From positions 118,557,548 to 118,621,547 of the forward strand of contig OW240917.1 of assembly GCA_933207985.1 (NCBI GenBank): a stretch of 64,000 nt of DNA. The letters run 5' to 3'. The position numbers and the translations under genes were made by a program. The notes beneath the pieces were generated by a model that saw only the letters and a program-made list of their open reading frames with translations, searched no databases and was not told where the DNA came from. The stretch is from Pelobates cultripes (Eukaryota > Chordata > Amphibia > Anura > Pelobatidae). Of the stretch, positions 43,144 to 54,260 are shown one piece after another. Position 1 is the first letter of the stretch. Each line of letters starts with the position of its first letter.

Positions 43144-46100
43144 TCAGTTAGTTTGTGGCCTATGTCTGTTTCTCATGCTGCTATGAAGGATGGGGGGTTT
43201 TAGGGGTCGGTTATGTTCAGAGGCATAGATCGTGGAGAGGAGTTTCTTGGCTGGTTTAGTAGCTATACTGATCCCCTCTATTGTTTGCCAGGATAGGTTA
43301 GATGCGGTTGTGGGCGTGTGTTTTTTCTGGAGCCAGGATTGTAGTTGCATATAGGAGAAGGCCGCTGTCGTGGGTAATGTGAATTCCTGTCTGAGGTCTG
43401 AAAATTGTTTTAATTTAGGACCTTGCATGAGCTGTGACAGTGTTCTTATGCTGTGCCTGTGCCAAACTTTGTAGTTGAAGTCAGCTATGCGAAATGGTAT
43501 TGATTCCATTGGGAGTGCTGGTGATATTGTGTTTGATTTGCCCATCTTCGTTCTGTAGTCATCCCATATAGAAAGGGTTAAAGCAGTTGTGGGTAGCGTT
43601 TGGGTGTATCTTGGCCTTTGTGGTTTCAGTAGCCATGCAAGTGCGAGTAGGCTTACACCATCAGTGTAGCCCATTTCTATGGCGACCCATGCGCTGTGTT
43701 CGCGGTGGTGGGAAATTGTAAGTAGTGGGGCGATGTGAGCTGCCCTGTAGTATCCTTTGACATCTGGCATTCCCATTCTGCCATTGTTGAATCGTCGATG
43801 CATGGTGTCTTTTGCTACTTGTGGTTTTTTGTTTTCCCATACGTAGTTGTTCAGGAGGTTTTGTAGGGTTTGTATGTATGTCTTTGGTAATGTGATTGGA
43901 AGTGTTCGGAATAGGTATTGGATTTTTGGTAGGATCACCATTTTTATGGAGGCTATTCGTCCTGTTCATGAAATAAATTTCCCTTTCCAACTTTGCAGTA
44001 TGTTTTGGATTTCACCTCGTAGTTTAAGGTAATTTGCTTTATATAGTCTGGTGGGCGTGGGTGTGAAGTTTACCCCCCAAAATTTTACATGGTCTTGCCT
44101 CCAGTCGTAAATAAAGTTGTTTTTTAGATGTTGTAGGTCTTGTGCTGGGACATGAATGCTTAAAGCTAGGTTTTTTGCAATGTTTAGTATATAGTATGAG
44201 CATTGGCTATATTGGGTGAGAATTTTATGGAAATTTGTGCGGTTGCTCCAGAGTGAGGAGGATGTCATCTGCAAATAACGAAAGTTTAAATTCTTGACCT
44301 TTGGCTCTGACTCCATGGATATTTGGGTCTTCTCTTATTAGTTGGGTCAAGGGTTCCAGCCCAGTATATAGAGAAGCGGGGAGAGTGGGCATCCTTGTCT
44401 GGAGAAATTGTGAACGGTTTGGAGATGAATCCCCCGTTCACTACTCTTGCAGTCGGGGCTGAGTGTGCTTCAACTAGAGCTAGAAGCTGGGATGGGAATT
44501 CAAACTTTCGAAGTACAGCGGCTAGAAAAGACCAGTTCAGCCTGCCTTTTCTGCTTCCAGGCATAGTATGATGCTCTGGGCCTTCCTCCCTCTCATTCCA
44601 TATAATAAGTTCAGGGTCTTCCGTGTGCCATCCGCTCCCTGTCTACCACTCACAAATCCCACTTGGTCTTCCCTAATGAGTGTTGGTATGATGGGTGCCA
44701 GTCTGTTGGAGAACATCTTGGCTATGAGCTTGACATCGGTATTCAGCAGTGATATAGGCCTCAAGTTTTGACTCCTGTTTGGCGGTTTTCCTGGTTTGGG
44801 AAGTGTGGCAACGTGCGCCATTAGCATTTCTTTATGCATGGCTCTATTGTTCAGGGTGTGGGTGTATAATTTCTGTAAGTACGAGGCTAGTATTGGTGCG
44901 AATGTTTTGTAGTATAGGTTTGTTAGACCATCTGGGCCTGGCGATTTCCCCAGTGGGAGCGCTTGAATGGAGTCATTTATTTCCTGTGCTGTAATGGGGT
45001 CCTGTATTGTTTGTTTTTGGGCTGCCGATAGCGTGGGCAATGTGGTCTTTTGGATGAAACCAGAGATTTCTTGTTCTGTGGGTTTGTGTAGGGTAGGGTC
45101 GTGTTTTAGGTTGTATAGTGTATGGTAATAATCGGCCATCTCATCATTAATGTCTTGGGGGTTATGAATTTTTTCCCCTGTTTAAGTGAGTAGATATGGG
45201 ATTTTGGATATGGGTTGTTTTTGTTTCAGTAGCGTTGCTAGATGTTTCCCGGCTTTGTTTCCTTGAGCATATGTCTTCATTTTCAGTTTAGTTAATATAT
45301 GGGCGGATTTGTTTAGTGTGATGTTATTAATTTGTGTGGTGGTGTCTGCGATTTCTTTGGCTAATACCTCAGAGGGTTGTAGGAGGTGCGCGTTTGTTGC
45401 ATCCATAAGCTTCCTTAGGAGGCTTATGTGTTCTTTGTCACGTTGTTTTTTGAGATAGGATGCTTATAAGTTTGCCCCTCATGACCATTTTGTGAGCTTG
45501 CCAGATTGTGGTGGCGGAAACCTCCGGTGAGTCCTTTAGTTCGAAGTAATCTTGTAGAGTTTGAGTGAGTTGTTTCGTGTATTCAGTGTCGTTTAGTAGA
45601 GTGTCATTCATGCGCCATGGGGGTCTGCCTCGATGTTGGTAGTAGTCTTGTATGGTCATAGTTAAGGGTGCGTGGTCTGACCACACAATGTTGCCTATGG
45701 TGCAGACTTTAATTTGTGGAAGGAGTGTCCCTGAAGTCAGTGTATGGTCGATTCTGGAGTAGGTTTTGTGGACCTGTGAGTAGAACGTGTACTCCCGCTC
45801 CATTGGATGTAGTGTTCTCCAGATGTCGTACAGGCCCTGATTATGTAATAGTTTTGCCAATGCTTTGCTGTGTGATTGTAGTTGGAGGTGTCTGCTGGAT
45901 GTGCTGGGAACTGTCGAATCCAGTCAGGAGTCTAGAGTGTGGTTGAGATCCCCACAAAGTGGTACAGGGGCATCAATATCTGTGGGTAGTTTGTTAAGGA
46001 TCCCGTGGAGGAAGTTTCGTTGATTTTTGTTTGGGCTTTGTATTCCAACTAGTGTAATAGGGTTGTTATTTAATAGGCAGTGTAGTATTATGAACCGTCC

Positions 46101-46361
46101 TTGGTGGTCTTTTTTTAACTCTGAGTGGTTCAACTGTAAGGGAGTTGTGGAAGAGGATGGAGACTCCTCTGGATTTGGAGGTGTGTGTGGAATGGTATTG
46201 GAGGGGACAGTCCGTGTAGTGAATGTGGGGATTTGGTTGGATACAAAGTGTGTTTCTTGTATGCAGACAATGTCAGCCTGAAGTCGTTTAAGGTCTTCTA
46301 GTAGAACACGTCTCTTTTGTGGGGTGTTCAACCCTTTAACATTATGTGAGTACAGTTTCAT
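43144..46361 (-). pseudogene. L1-like ORF2 (endonuclease-reverse transcriptase), broken
   Basis: The apurinic-type endonuclease starts at 46361 with SHNVKGLN, VCIQETH and LCGDLNHT, and continues at 45860-45438 with YSRIDHTL and WSDHAPL. The RT follows at 45139-44537, with LGKSPGPDGL, LRPISLLNTDVKLIAKM and EDQVGFVSGRQG, where the expected catalytic Asp of LSLDAEKAFD reads LCLEAEKAG. The FADD box lies in a further frame near 44250-44275. The C-terminal domain is 43941-43144 (PKIQYLFRTLP, FNYKVWHRHSIRTLSQL). Several frameshifts and stops make it inactive. Confidence 0.87.
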
Positions 46362-47269
46362 TTAGTGCTTGTTGTCGTGTGATAGAGTCTTGGATCGTGT
46401 TAATGCCATAACGCAAAGCTTGCTATGTCCTCGTGTGATTGGTAGGGCAATCAGGGAGGTAGAGGGGGGGTTAAGGTTGTCTAGGTTACGGTGGGTAACT
46501 TCTGGTTCGGTGCGATCTGCACCTTGGGGGGTGTAAGTGAAAAGAAAAGGGCTTCCAAACAGGTGGCTGTTTGGGCTCCATTCTGTGACATAGTGTAAGC
46601 AGAACAACAATGGTAAGTAACTTCAAGTTAAGAACTTTAACATGTAAGCATATGTACAGGAAATACCTATTCAGTGCAGTATTAGATACTTTCAGTTAAA
46701 CATTATTAGTACAGACTTGATACATCTCATGCAGGTGTATGTTTGGGTTATACACTTCGCTTCCGAACAGTGTTGTGTTTTAATATGTGGGGCTTCATCT
46801 GTGGGTGTCTTATGTTATTCAGTTTTAAAAGGGAGGTCCATGCGGTCTGTGCTATTTGATTAAGGCGGCGTGCAGTGAGGGGTGCCCGGGCTTTTCCAGA
46901 ACTACGTTGGTCCGCCATAATCAGGCTATAGAGGACATCTCCACCAGGTTTGTGGTTAGTGTGGTCTGTCTGACTTGTCCTCTCTTGTCGTTACCCACTT
47001 GTCCCTATGCTGTGGTTCGACAGACCAGGTGACCCAATGTACCGACTCTGTGGCTGTTTCTAATAGAGCGGTTGCCGGTCATAATTTTGCTACCCCCACT
47101 CTCCAACTTTTCTACTGGGTTGTCTCTCCTGTTCTGGGTTTGTGTGTCAGTTGCTCTGGCACGTTTCTAACTGACTTTCTTGTAATCAACCACTTCGGGT
47201 TTCCTCATATGGAGGGCGACATCTCTTCCTATCAAGTGGGGCTTGGTGCTTGTTCATGTGGAGAGGTGA

Positions 47270-47567
47270 CATGTCTTCCCTATGTAAAATCCCAATTTAT
47301 GTGTGGGATTTTACGAATGCTTTCCTATGTGACCGGCTGAATGCGCGCGCAGCTCTTGCCGCGCGTGCGCATTCAGCCGACGGGGAGGAGAAGAGGAGGA
47401 TCGGAGGAGGAGAGCTCCCCGCCCAGCGCTGGAAAAAGGTAAGTTTAAACCCCTTTCCTCCTTCCAGAGCCGGGCGGGAGGGGGACCCTGAGGGTGGGGG
47501 CATCCTCAGGGCACTATAGTGCCAGGAAAACGAGTATGTTTTCCTGGCACTATAGTGGTCCTTTAAG
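47270..47567 (-). mobile_element. TTAAAGG-family MITE nested in the L1 spacer
   Basis: Read on minus it starts cttaaaggaccactatagtg. It contains a perfect 20-bp-stem hairpin (47512-47557), a purine/pyrimidine stretch, ggtttaaacttacctttttc and a GC-rich hairpin (47334-47379). It lies between ORF1 and ORF2 of the L1 and explains part of the unusually long spacer. Confidence 0.65.
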
Positions 47568-47715
47568 CAGAGTATATCAATTTAAATGCAAGTTTCAACA
47601 GCATATATCTAATCTAATGGTCATACAAACAGTGACCTGTTATCAATTTTTGCAACATTTCCCCTGTATTAGGGGTGAAATACTTGCTGCCGTTTTGCGC
47701 CTCGGCAGACAGTTC

Positions 47716-48598
47716 TTATGAGCAGTCCACATTTGGAGCACGGTTTTGTCCTGGTGTGTGGCATACTTTTCCGGGCGCTGTGTTGAGTAGGCCCCACTCT
47801 TTTAGTTTCTGCATGCCGTCCTCTGGTGTGTTGATGGATTTTGTTTCTCCGTTTCTTGTGAGGAGTATTTTCGTGGGGAAGCCCCATCTGTACCGTATTC
47901 TTTTATTCCTCAATTCCTACGTGATGACTTGGAAATCCCTTCTGCGTCGTAGGGTAGCCGTGGAGAGATCCGCCATAATACGTACTGTGGGAAAATCTTC
48001 ATGCGGGTCTGGTTTATTTCGGTGTGTTTTGAGGATGAGTTCTTTAATATGGTAGTAATGTGCTCTGATGAGCACATTATGGGGTGTAGAGTCCGGCAGG
48101 TGTCGTGGCTTTGGGACTCTATGCATCCTGTCCACCAGGAGCATGTCCGTTGGGATGTCCGGTGCATAGGCGGGCAGTAGGCCTGTAATGTAGACTGGCA
48201 ACTCTTCAGGAAGCACAGACTCCGGGACGCCCCGAAGCCTCAGGTTGTTCCGGTGTGCCCTGTCTTTGTGATCCGCCATACGGTTCTCCATGATCTCTAC
48301 TTGTTGCTGCAGGGCCTGAAGTTGGTTAGCTGTTTCGGTTTGCATGTTTCTGTTTCACCTGCCATGTTTGTATTAATTTCGCCGACATGTTTTCAATGGT
48401 TTGCTCAAAATAGGTTTTGGTAAGTCCCTCTGACTTGTGTGGCTCATCCTGTGGGGCTGATTCGGGATCTCGCTCCAAATGATCGGCACCATCTTGTATC
48501 CCGGACCGCGTGCACTCCAAGGTAGTGGTCGTCTTGTTGTTGAAAAAGTTAATTTTGTCCGCTTTCGTTGTCGCTTTCTTATTTTTGTATTGTGCCAT
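47716..48598 (-). pseudogene. L1-like ORF1 protein, broken
   Basis: Three minus-strand pieces are present. 48598-48326 is the N-terminal low-complexity part with a possible coiled coil. 48345-47917 has a coiled-coil start (QLQALQQQVEIMENRM) and the RRM-type core, with NNLRLRGVPE and DRMHRVPKPRHLPD followed by NVLIRAHYYHIKE. 47913-47716 is the C-terminal RNA-binding end (RNKRIRYRWGFPTK). L1 ORF1 proteins are trimeric RNA chaperones that coat element RNA. At least two frame changes separate the pieces. Confidence 0.83.
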
Positions 48599-48963
48599 GG
48601 TGATTCTTGTTATAGGTGCTTGTTGTCTGTTGTTTCTGCGTGTGGGTTATTGGTTTTTAATGGAGCCCATGTGCCGGAGCAGAGTCTTATGCGGCCATCT
48701 TGCTTGGCGGTCAGCCACGCCCCCCCCGTTAGTTGCTGTTTTAACCTTCACCAAGTGTCGTCTGGTGTTTGGGGAAATCTGCTGATGGAAAGTGTGTCCG
48801 GGGCTGTAAACACAGTAGCCTGGTCTAGGGTGGAAAAGGCCCTAAGTGATATCAGTCAAGCCTCGGCGACTGGGTCTGAAGTGCTCCAGTGTCCCTGATA
48901 GCTACGAGGAAGCAGACTTGGTGGAGGTACTCGGTCAGAGTACTGGAGCTCTGTCACATTACC

Positions 48964-51794
48964 TATTCTCCAAGTCTGCTGTGCCCCATTACTCATAGAA
49001 TGGATTCCCTATTCCCCCTGAAGCCATAGGATAGCCTGTAACTTTTTGTACCCTTTAGTTATCTAGCACATTTCCCCGTGACTCAGTCAGCTTGTGGATT
49101 TGGATGTGCTTGACATTTTGAGTTTGTAAATGTGTTTGGGATGTTTTCTGTATGGCTACAAAGTTGCAGATGGAGGTCAGAATCAAATTAAAACTTTCTA
49201 TTTAGGTCCAGCATGATTTGCGGCTCTAGGCCCATGAAGACTCTAATCCAGCACTGACCAAATCACTTAATATATCTTCTCCTAGCTTTTTATCACGTTC
49301 CGTATAACTCATAAAATAACCAACACGGTATATCCATTCACTCTGTCTTTATATTGACATTAGTTCCAGTATTCTAATACAGCCTGAGCTTGTCTTCTCT
49401 GCATACTTTGTTCATCTGGAATCCTTTATGAAAAGCCTCACACATGGCCTTGATTGCACTTTGAGTAAGGTAGCCAATGTCAGCTTCTTGTAATATGCAC
49501 CATAGAACTACTCACAAACCATTAAGGGACACTCACAGCACAGTAGCCTCTACAGTGCACTGTAGTAGTTATGGTACTAGGTTTACCATGGTAAGCAGTC
49601 AAACCAATTTAGAATGGTTTGACGTCTTATCTAGGGTTTGCAACGTCGAAAGAGAGCTTGAAGCAAGACATTTTATAAGTACAATAACTGATAAAATTAC
49701 CTTTTAGGCAAAAAGTTCCACATCCTTGTTTTTTCTTACTGTAAAGAACCCTTTCCTCTACTGTATGCAAAAGTTCCTTTATTCAAGTCTTAAAAGATGA
49801 CATTTTCCTCTATGTGCAATGCAGTATTACATATTGTGTCACATTATAATAACTGTTATTCCCTTTACTTCTTCTGTAATATTTTGTACTCTCATCAAGC
49901 TGAAACTAACTCCAAACTATGTTTTTGTGAAACCCAATGTTTTTTTTACCATCATAGGACATTGTGATGTCTTGGATACAATGGCATACAATCTTTATTA
50001 TAGTAGCAATATACAATCCTTACTATTATTATGACATAATAATTATTACATACTTTAAAATCAGTAGAAGCTACATATCATCTGCTTAGATGATTTGATA
50101 GCATTATATACTTCGTAGTAGCAGCCGTAAAGGGAAGGTGCTGAAAGAGTGTTAAATACAAAATTCAAATACCAAACAAATGAAAACCACTGTTTATTAG
50201 ATATACCCCAAACGAAAACTTGCATTCATATCATTACGATTTTTTTTACTTGGGGGTAATTGTAAAAACAGCTTGAAAAACCTGCAGTTCTCTAGTCTGC
50301 TGCCTTTGCAAAACCTCCTCTTCTAGACCCGCCCAATTTTTCTCTGACTGTCCAATCACAGACTTCCCAATGAAGCTCAATGAGAAGTCTTTGCAAGACA
50401 GGTGCTCTGGGCAATTGCTGCCTCTTGCATTTAGCTCAACTGAGCTAACCAAACCAGGAAGTAACACAGCCTGCTATCTGCTTGAATGTCAAAGGGGTAT
50501 TACCAGGTCAATTTATAAAAGTGTCAATATCTATTAAAATCTGCACTTTTTGCTAAATTAAAAAAAAGAGACAAACTCTTCATGCATAAAGCTTTTCAGC
50601 AAGTTAAAGTGCTTTAGTGGTCTGGGGTGTCCTTTTAAGTAAACAGGTACCAGGTATTATAATAGTGTGTACGTTGCCTTTAGGACAAATAATGAAAGCA
50701 TTGCAGATACAAGCAGGATAATAAAATGCATTAAAGCTGCTTTTGCTGTAAAGAAATAAACATTAAATGCATACCATTACTAAGGCTTTTTTTTTTTGCA
50801 AGTTTCTGCGTAGCTGGATTGCAAATATGTTTTTTACATTAACTGTTTGATGACTTTAATCTCTGTGTCCGTCCACTGTGACTGTAAATTCTCCAGAGTA
50901 TAAGTATCCATGCCTTATCCCATCACACGCAATGCACACGCAGGCGTCAGTATGTCAGTATCCCTGGGCCGTCGCCAAAATACTGCTTGGTTCTTTGTGA
51001 TGTGAGCATGTAGATTAATGTCCTGTCTGGAACATTAGTCTTAAATGGGATTACAGCTAATGTAAGGCGGACAAAAGCGTGCACGTGTGGAAATAGTTTT
51101 CTTTAAGGCTCGGATAAGGGACCAGGAGAAACGAGAGAAGAGATCATTCTTAGACATGTTCTATAGGGCAGATTAAAATCACATCAGTGGTTGCTTTGAA
51201 TCCAACTGCAGATTGCCTAAAATTCGTGCGTATTTCACTGTGTAGTGTAACATGAGGCAGTCACAGGAGATAATTCCCTGGGCAGAGTTAGCAGTTAGGC
51301 TCTTGTTTAGACCAGTTATTTACTCTTTGAAATATCCTCTATATAAATGAGTAACATTTTATATTCCAGACTACTTAATAGCAGTACTGGGCTCCATCAT
51401 TATACTGCTAGAATTCTGCCAGTCACTTTATAACTGTTCTTTTCCATTTCTTACAATGCTTCATTTCCCAAGAATAGAAAATATTATTTTTTTGTCACAG
51501 GTCATTACTGATCACAACAATATATTTGATGTAACTCTGAGCTATTTGTGTAAAATTTAATCCAGAGATATTAGGCAGAATCATAATAGACCTCTTACTT
51601 TAACAGCTATATGTACTGAGGCAGGATCATGTGCTATTTGTAGGTGTGTGTAAATACCTATATATAAATATGTACACATGATGGTTGACAGTTCCAGTAA
51701 ATGTATTTATATTTTATTGCAGTGTGTGTTTATGTGACTATATGCATATATTCAGAATCTGTATATAAACAAGTAATATTCATATATTCCTTTG
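48964..51794. other. intronic DNA with scattered MITE fragments
   Basis: A MITE-like segment at about 49520-49625 (gtgcactgtagtagttatgg) and another at 50270-50640 ending ggtctggggtgtccttttaa (a TTAAAGG-type end on minus) are seen. No exon is recognised. Confidence 0.45.
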
Positions 51795-52170
51795 GAATAG
51801 CCTGCCTACCGCCACCTAGTCTTCAATCGTTTAAATAGCGCCTTAAATCCAATCTCTTCAGGAAAGTTTATGGCCTCCCAGAGTAACCTCTACCTCACAT
51901 GTGCTCTCCTAAAGGGCAGCACTCTACTCTCTCCTCCAGCTCTGGTTTACTCCCACTTTGTTTGATTGCTATTCTCCTGTACTATTATACCCCACCTCCT
52001 ATAGACTGTAAGCTGGTTTGAGCAGGGTCCTCTTCAACCTATCGTCCCTTTAAGTTTTTGTAATTGTCTCATTTATTATTAAATCTCCCCCTCCAATAAT
52101 ATTGTAAAGCGCTTTGGAATTTGTTTGCGCTATATAAATTCCAATATTAATTATAATAATAATAATAATA
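51795..52170 (+). mobile_element. LINE/SINE 3'-tail-like repeat
   Basis: It has the pattern common in fish and frog genomes: agactgtaagctggtttgag, gcagggtcctc and ttgtaaagcgctttggaatt, then gcgctatataaattcc and a terminal (aat)n microsatellite at 52146-52172. The tail fits a non-LTR element, probably CR1/L2-related. No coding part is present. Confidence 0.5.
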
Positions 52171-53440
52171 ATATATTTCTAGTGTATGCCTTTCATAAGC
52201 GTGTCTTCAAGTACTGTCTCCTGTGTGAAGTAAATGTGTACATTTGTGTAAGTAATGTGTGGCAATCTGAAACTAACTCCAAACTATGTTTTTGTGAAAC
52301 CCAATAATTTTTTTCCTTCATAGGACATCGTGATGTCTAGTGCATGTGTGCAAGTAGTGTGTATCTCTCTAACACCTGAGCAGTAGTTGAAACAGATATA
52401 AATTAAGTGTTCTTTAAATATGTCTTCCCAATGCTTGTCCACATATAAGGAAATAGGTATAGATCAGTAAATAATAGTGCAATATGTATATGCAATAATA
52501 TTACAAAATGGAAAAAAAGAGAATGTCACACTTACATGGATCAGCGTCTGCATTTGTGTACATATTACATATAGGTTTCTGTATGTATAAAGGGGATAGA
52601 ATGGAGTGTGGATGCTGAAAGAACCTGGTGTTGAACTTAGGTGTTCTTCTGGAAATTGCATGAAATTCTCTTACCTCAGACACCAAGCAAATATTTACTT
52701 ATAGGAAAGTATGTAAGAGCTGACATCACCAGCAGAAAGAAAAAGTTCAGAGGCAAGGGAGCCATTCAGGGACAGCTGTTTACTAGATCTGTGTACAATA
52801 GATGGTTGTTTGTCAATTTCTCAATATATATTTCATATGTCGCACTTGAAAACCCATCTCTACTGAAAGCAATGACTTTTGCATAAGGACAGTTGCACAA
52901 TGTAGACAAGGTACCCTCTGTTGTGCATTTAATTCTCTTGATACTCAGCGGAATGCTGGGATTTGTGGCTTGAACCCTGATGTATTGGAGTCTCATGGTT
53001 TGTGTTCATAGTGTCTACCAGATGTCACTAGATGTGTTATGGGAATCAGAAAGATGCTAAACTGTGCTCATATTTAACATGAGCCACCAGCTGTCTAGAG
53101 CTATGTAATATTGAAATTTGCTATTTTGGCTCATATGTGGAATCAAGCTATAATAATATAAAGGAGCACACCCAACCAGGAAAAAAAATCAACAGCTTTA
53201 TTGTAAACATTTAATACATATCACAAAACCTAGCAAAAAAATTAAATATGAATAGCCAACCCCTCTGGATTACAATATTGAATATACTAGTTCTTCCTGT
53301 GTCCTTGACGCTGATTTAAATTAAATAATGTGCCTCTACAAAACGTGATAGCATTCAGATTATGTATTAGCTGCCCTGTGATCAAGCTAGGTTATCAACT
53401 TGAGAATTGTATTGTATGGTTTCGAAAAATTGTTATTAAT

Positions 53441-53710
53441 AAAGGAATACTATAGCGTTAGGAATAAAGATATGAATTCCTAAAGTTGTAGTTCTCTAGT
53501 CACAGTGTAGGTGGTCAGGCCAGCGATGCCAGGTTAAAAAAATAAACTTTACATACCTTTTCTCCCTCACAGCACTGGTATTGTCAGGGGAGCTACGCCT
53601 CTTTGGCTAAAATCAATGATCTCAGCCAATCCAATGCTCTTCTATAGGAAAATATTTGGAGGCTAGTGCGATTGTGCCACAAAACACAGTGTTGTGCCAA
53701 TCAGATGGTC
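53441..53710 (+). mobile_element. TTAAAGG-family MITE copy, interrupted
   Basis: It starts ataaaggaatactatagcgt and continues with a hairpin remnant and ccttttctccctcacagcac. The segment from 53559 onwards is duplicated at 54082-54233, beyond the palindromic insertion at 53726. This suggests a local tandem duplication of the MITE interior. Confidence 0.6.
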
Positions 53711-53725
53711 TCTCTGAGATCATCT

Positions 53726-54043
53726 CAATATAAAGAATAATCCAGATACTCCAGTATATTCCAAAATGTAGGCAATTTTTATTGGAACAAGGAACCAAAA
53801 GGCAACGTTTCGACCCCTTAGGGCCTTTGTCAAGCTTGACAAAGGCCCTAAGGGGTTGAAACATTGCCCTTTGGTTCCTTGTTCCATTAAAAATTGCCTA
53901 CATTTTGGAATATACTGGAGTGCCTGGATTATTCTTTATATTTAAATGCTTCAATTGGTCCTTTTTTGGTACTGGGACTTGTCCACTAGAGCACTGTGAA
54001 TTCCAGACGAAGGATTGAGTGCACTTCCATCACCTACATATAC
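53726..54043. mobile_element. 318-bp palindromic element with paired hammerhead-like motifs
   Basis: It is flanked by an exact 15-bp duplication, tctctgagatcatct, at 53711-53725 and 54044-54058. The two arms (about 53728-53832 and 53833-53941) are inverted copies, each with tgacaaaggccctaaggggt followed by (c/t)gaaac. The 15-bp duplication length equals that of the Penelope-like element at 5214, which supports a common insertion mechanism. No ORF is present. Confidence 0.75.
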
Positions 54044-54081
54044 TCTCTGAGATCATCTGACTGAAATAGCAGCGTTATTTT

Positions 54082-54260
54082 ACCTTTTCTCCCTCACAGC
54101 ACTGGTCTCATCTGGGGAGCTCTGCCTCTTTGGCTGAGATCAATGAGGCTAGTGGGAATGTGTCACAAAACACCGTGCTGTGCCAATCAGGTGGTTTCTC
54201 TGAGATCATCTGACTAAAATAGCAGAGTTTAGCCTCTAGTTGCTGTCATAATGGCTCTAC
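54082..54260 (+). repeat. direct repeat of the MITE interior
   Basis: It shares ccttttctccctcacagcac, ggggagct-tgcctctttggct and gtgccaatcaggtggtttct with 53559-53727. Identity is high but there are indels. Confidence 0.75.

Larger units (their letters stand above)
42168..48727 (-). mobile_element. near full-length L1-like LINE inserted in a solo LTR
   Basis: This is a 6560-bp element on the minus strand. A poly(A) tail (a T run on +) is at 42169-42182, and the G-rich 5' start (read on minus) is followed by caagatggccgc at 48690-48727. It is flanked by an exact 11-bp duplication, gttagttgctg, at 42157-42167 and 48728-48738. The uninterrupted target sequence is visible in the second LTR copy (61549-62076). 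ORF1 lies at about 48598-47716 and ORF2 at about 46361-43144, both with stops and frameshifts. A spacer of 1.35 kb contains a nested MITE. The element is complete in length but not functional. Confidence 0.9.
40920..48958 (-). mobile_element. solo LTR, copy A, split by two later insertions
   Basis: The LTR starts tgtgacggtag and ends gagctctgtcaca (TG...CA ends) and is flanked by the exact 5-bp duplication ttacc at 40915-40919 and 48959-48963. Its own sequence is in three pieces: 40920-40971, about 41847-42167 and 48728-48958. Together they match the intact copy at 61549-62076 in inverted orientation. No internal retroviral-type gene lies between them, so it is a solo LTR produced by recombination before the later insertions. 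Confidence 0.85.

Noticed and set aside
52641..52886. Possible collagen-like exon (FRGKGAIQGQ)
   Set aside because: Only three Gly at near-triplet spacing, no Pro, and no flanking splice sites in a fitting phase.
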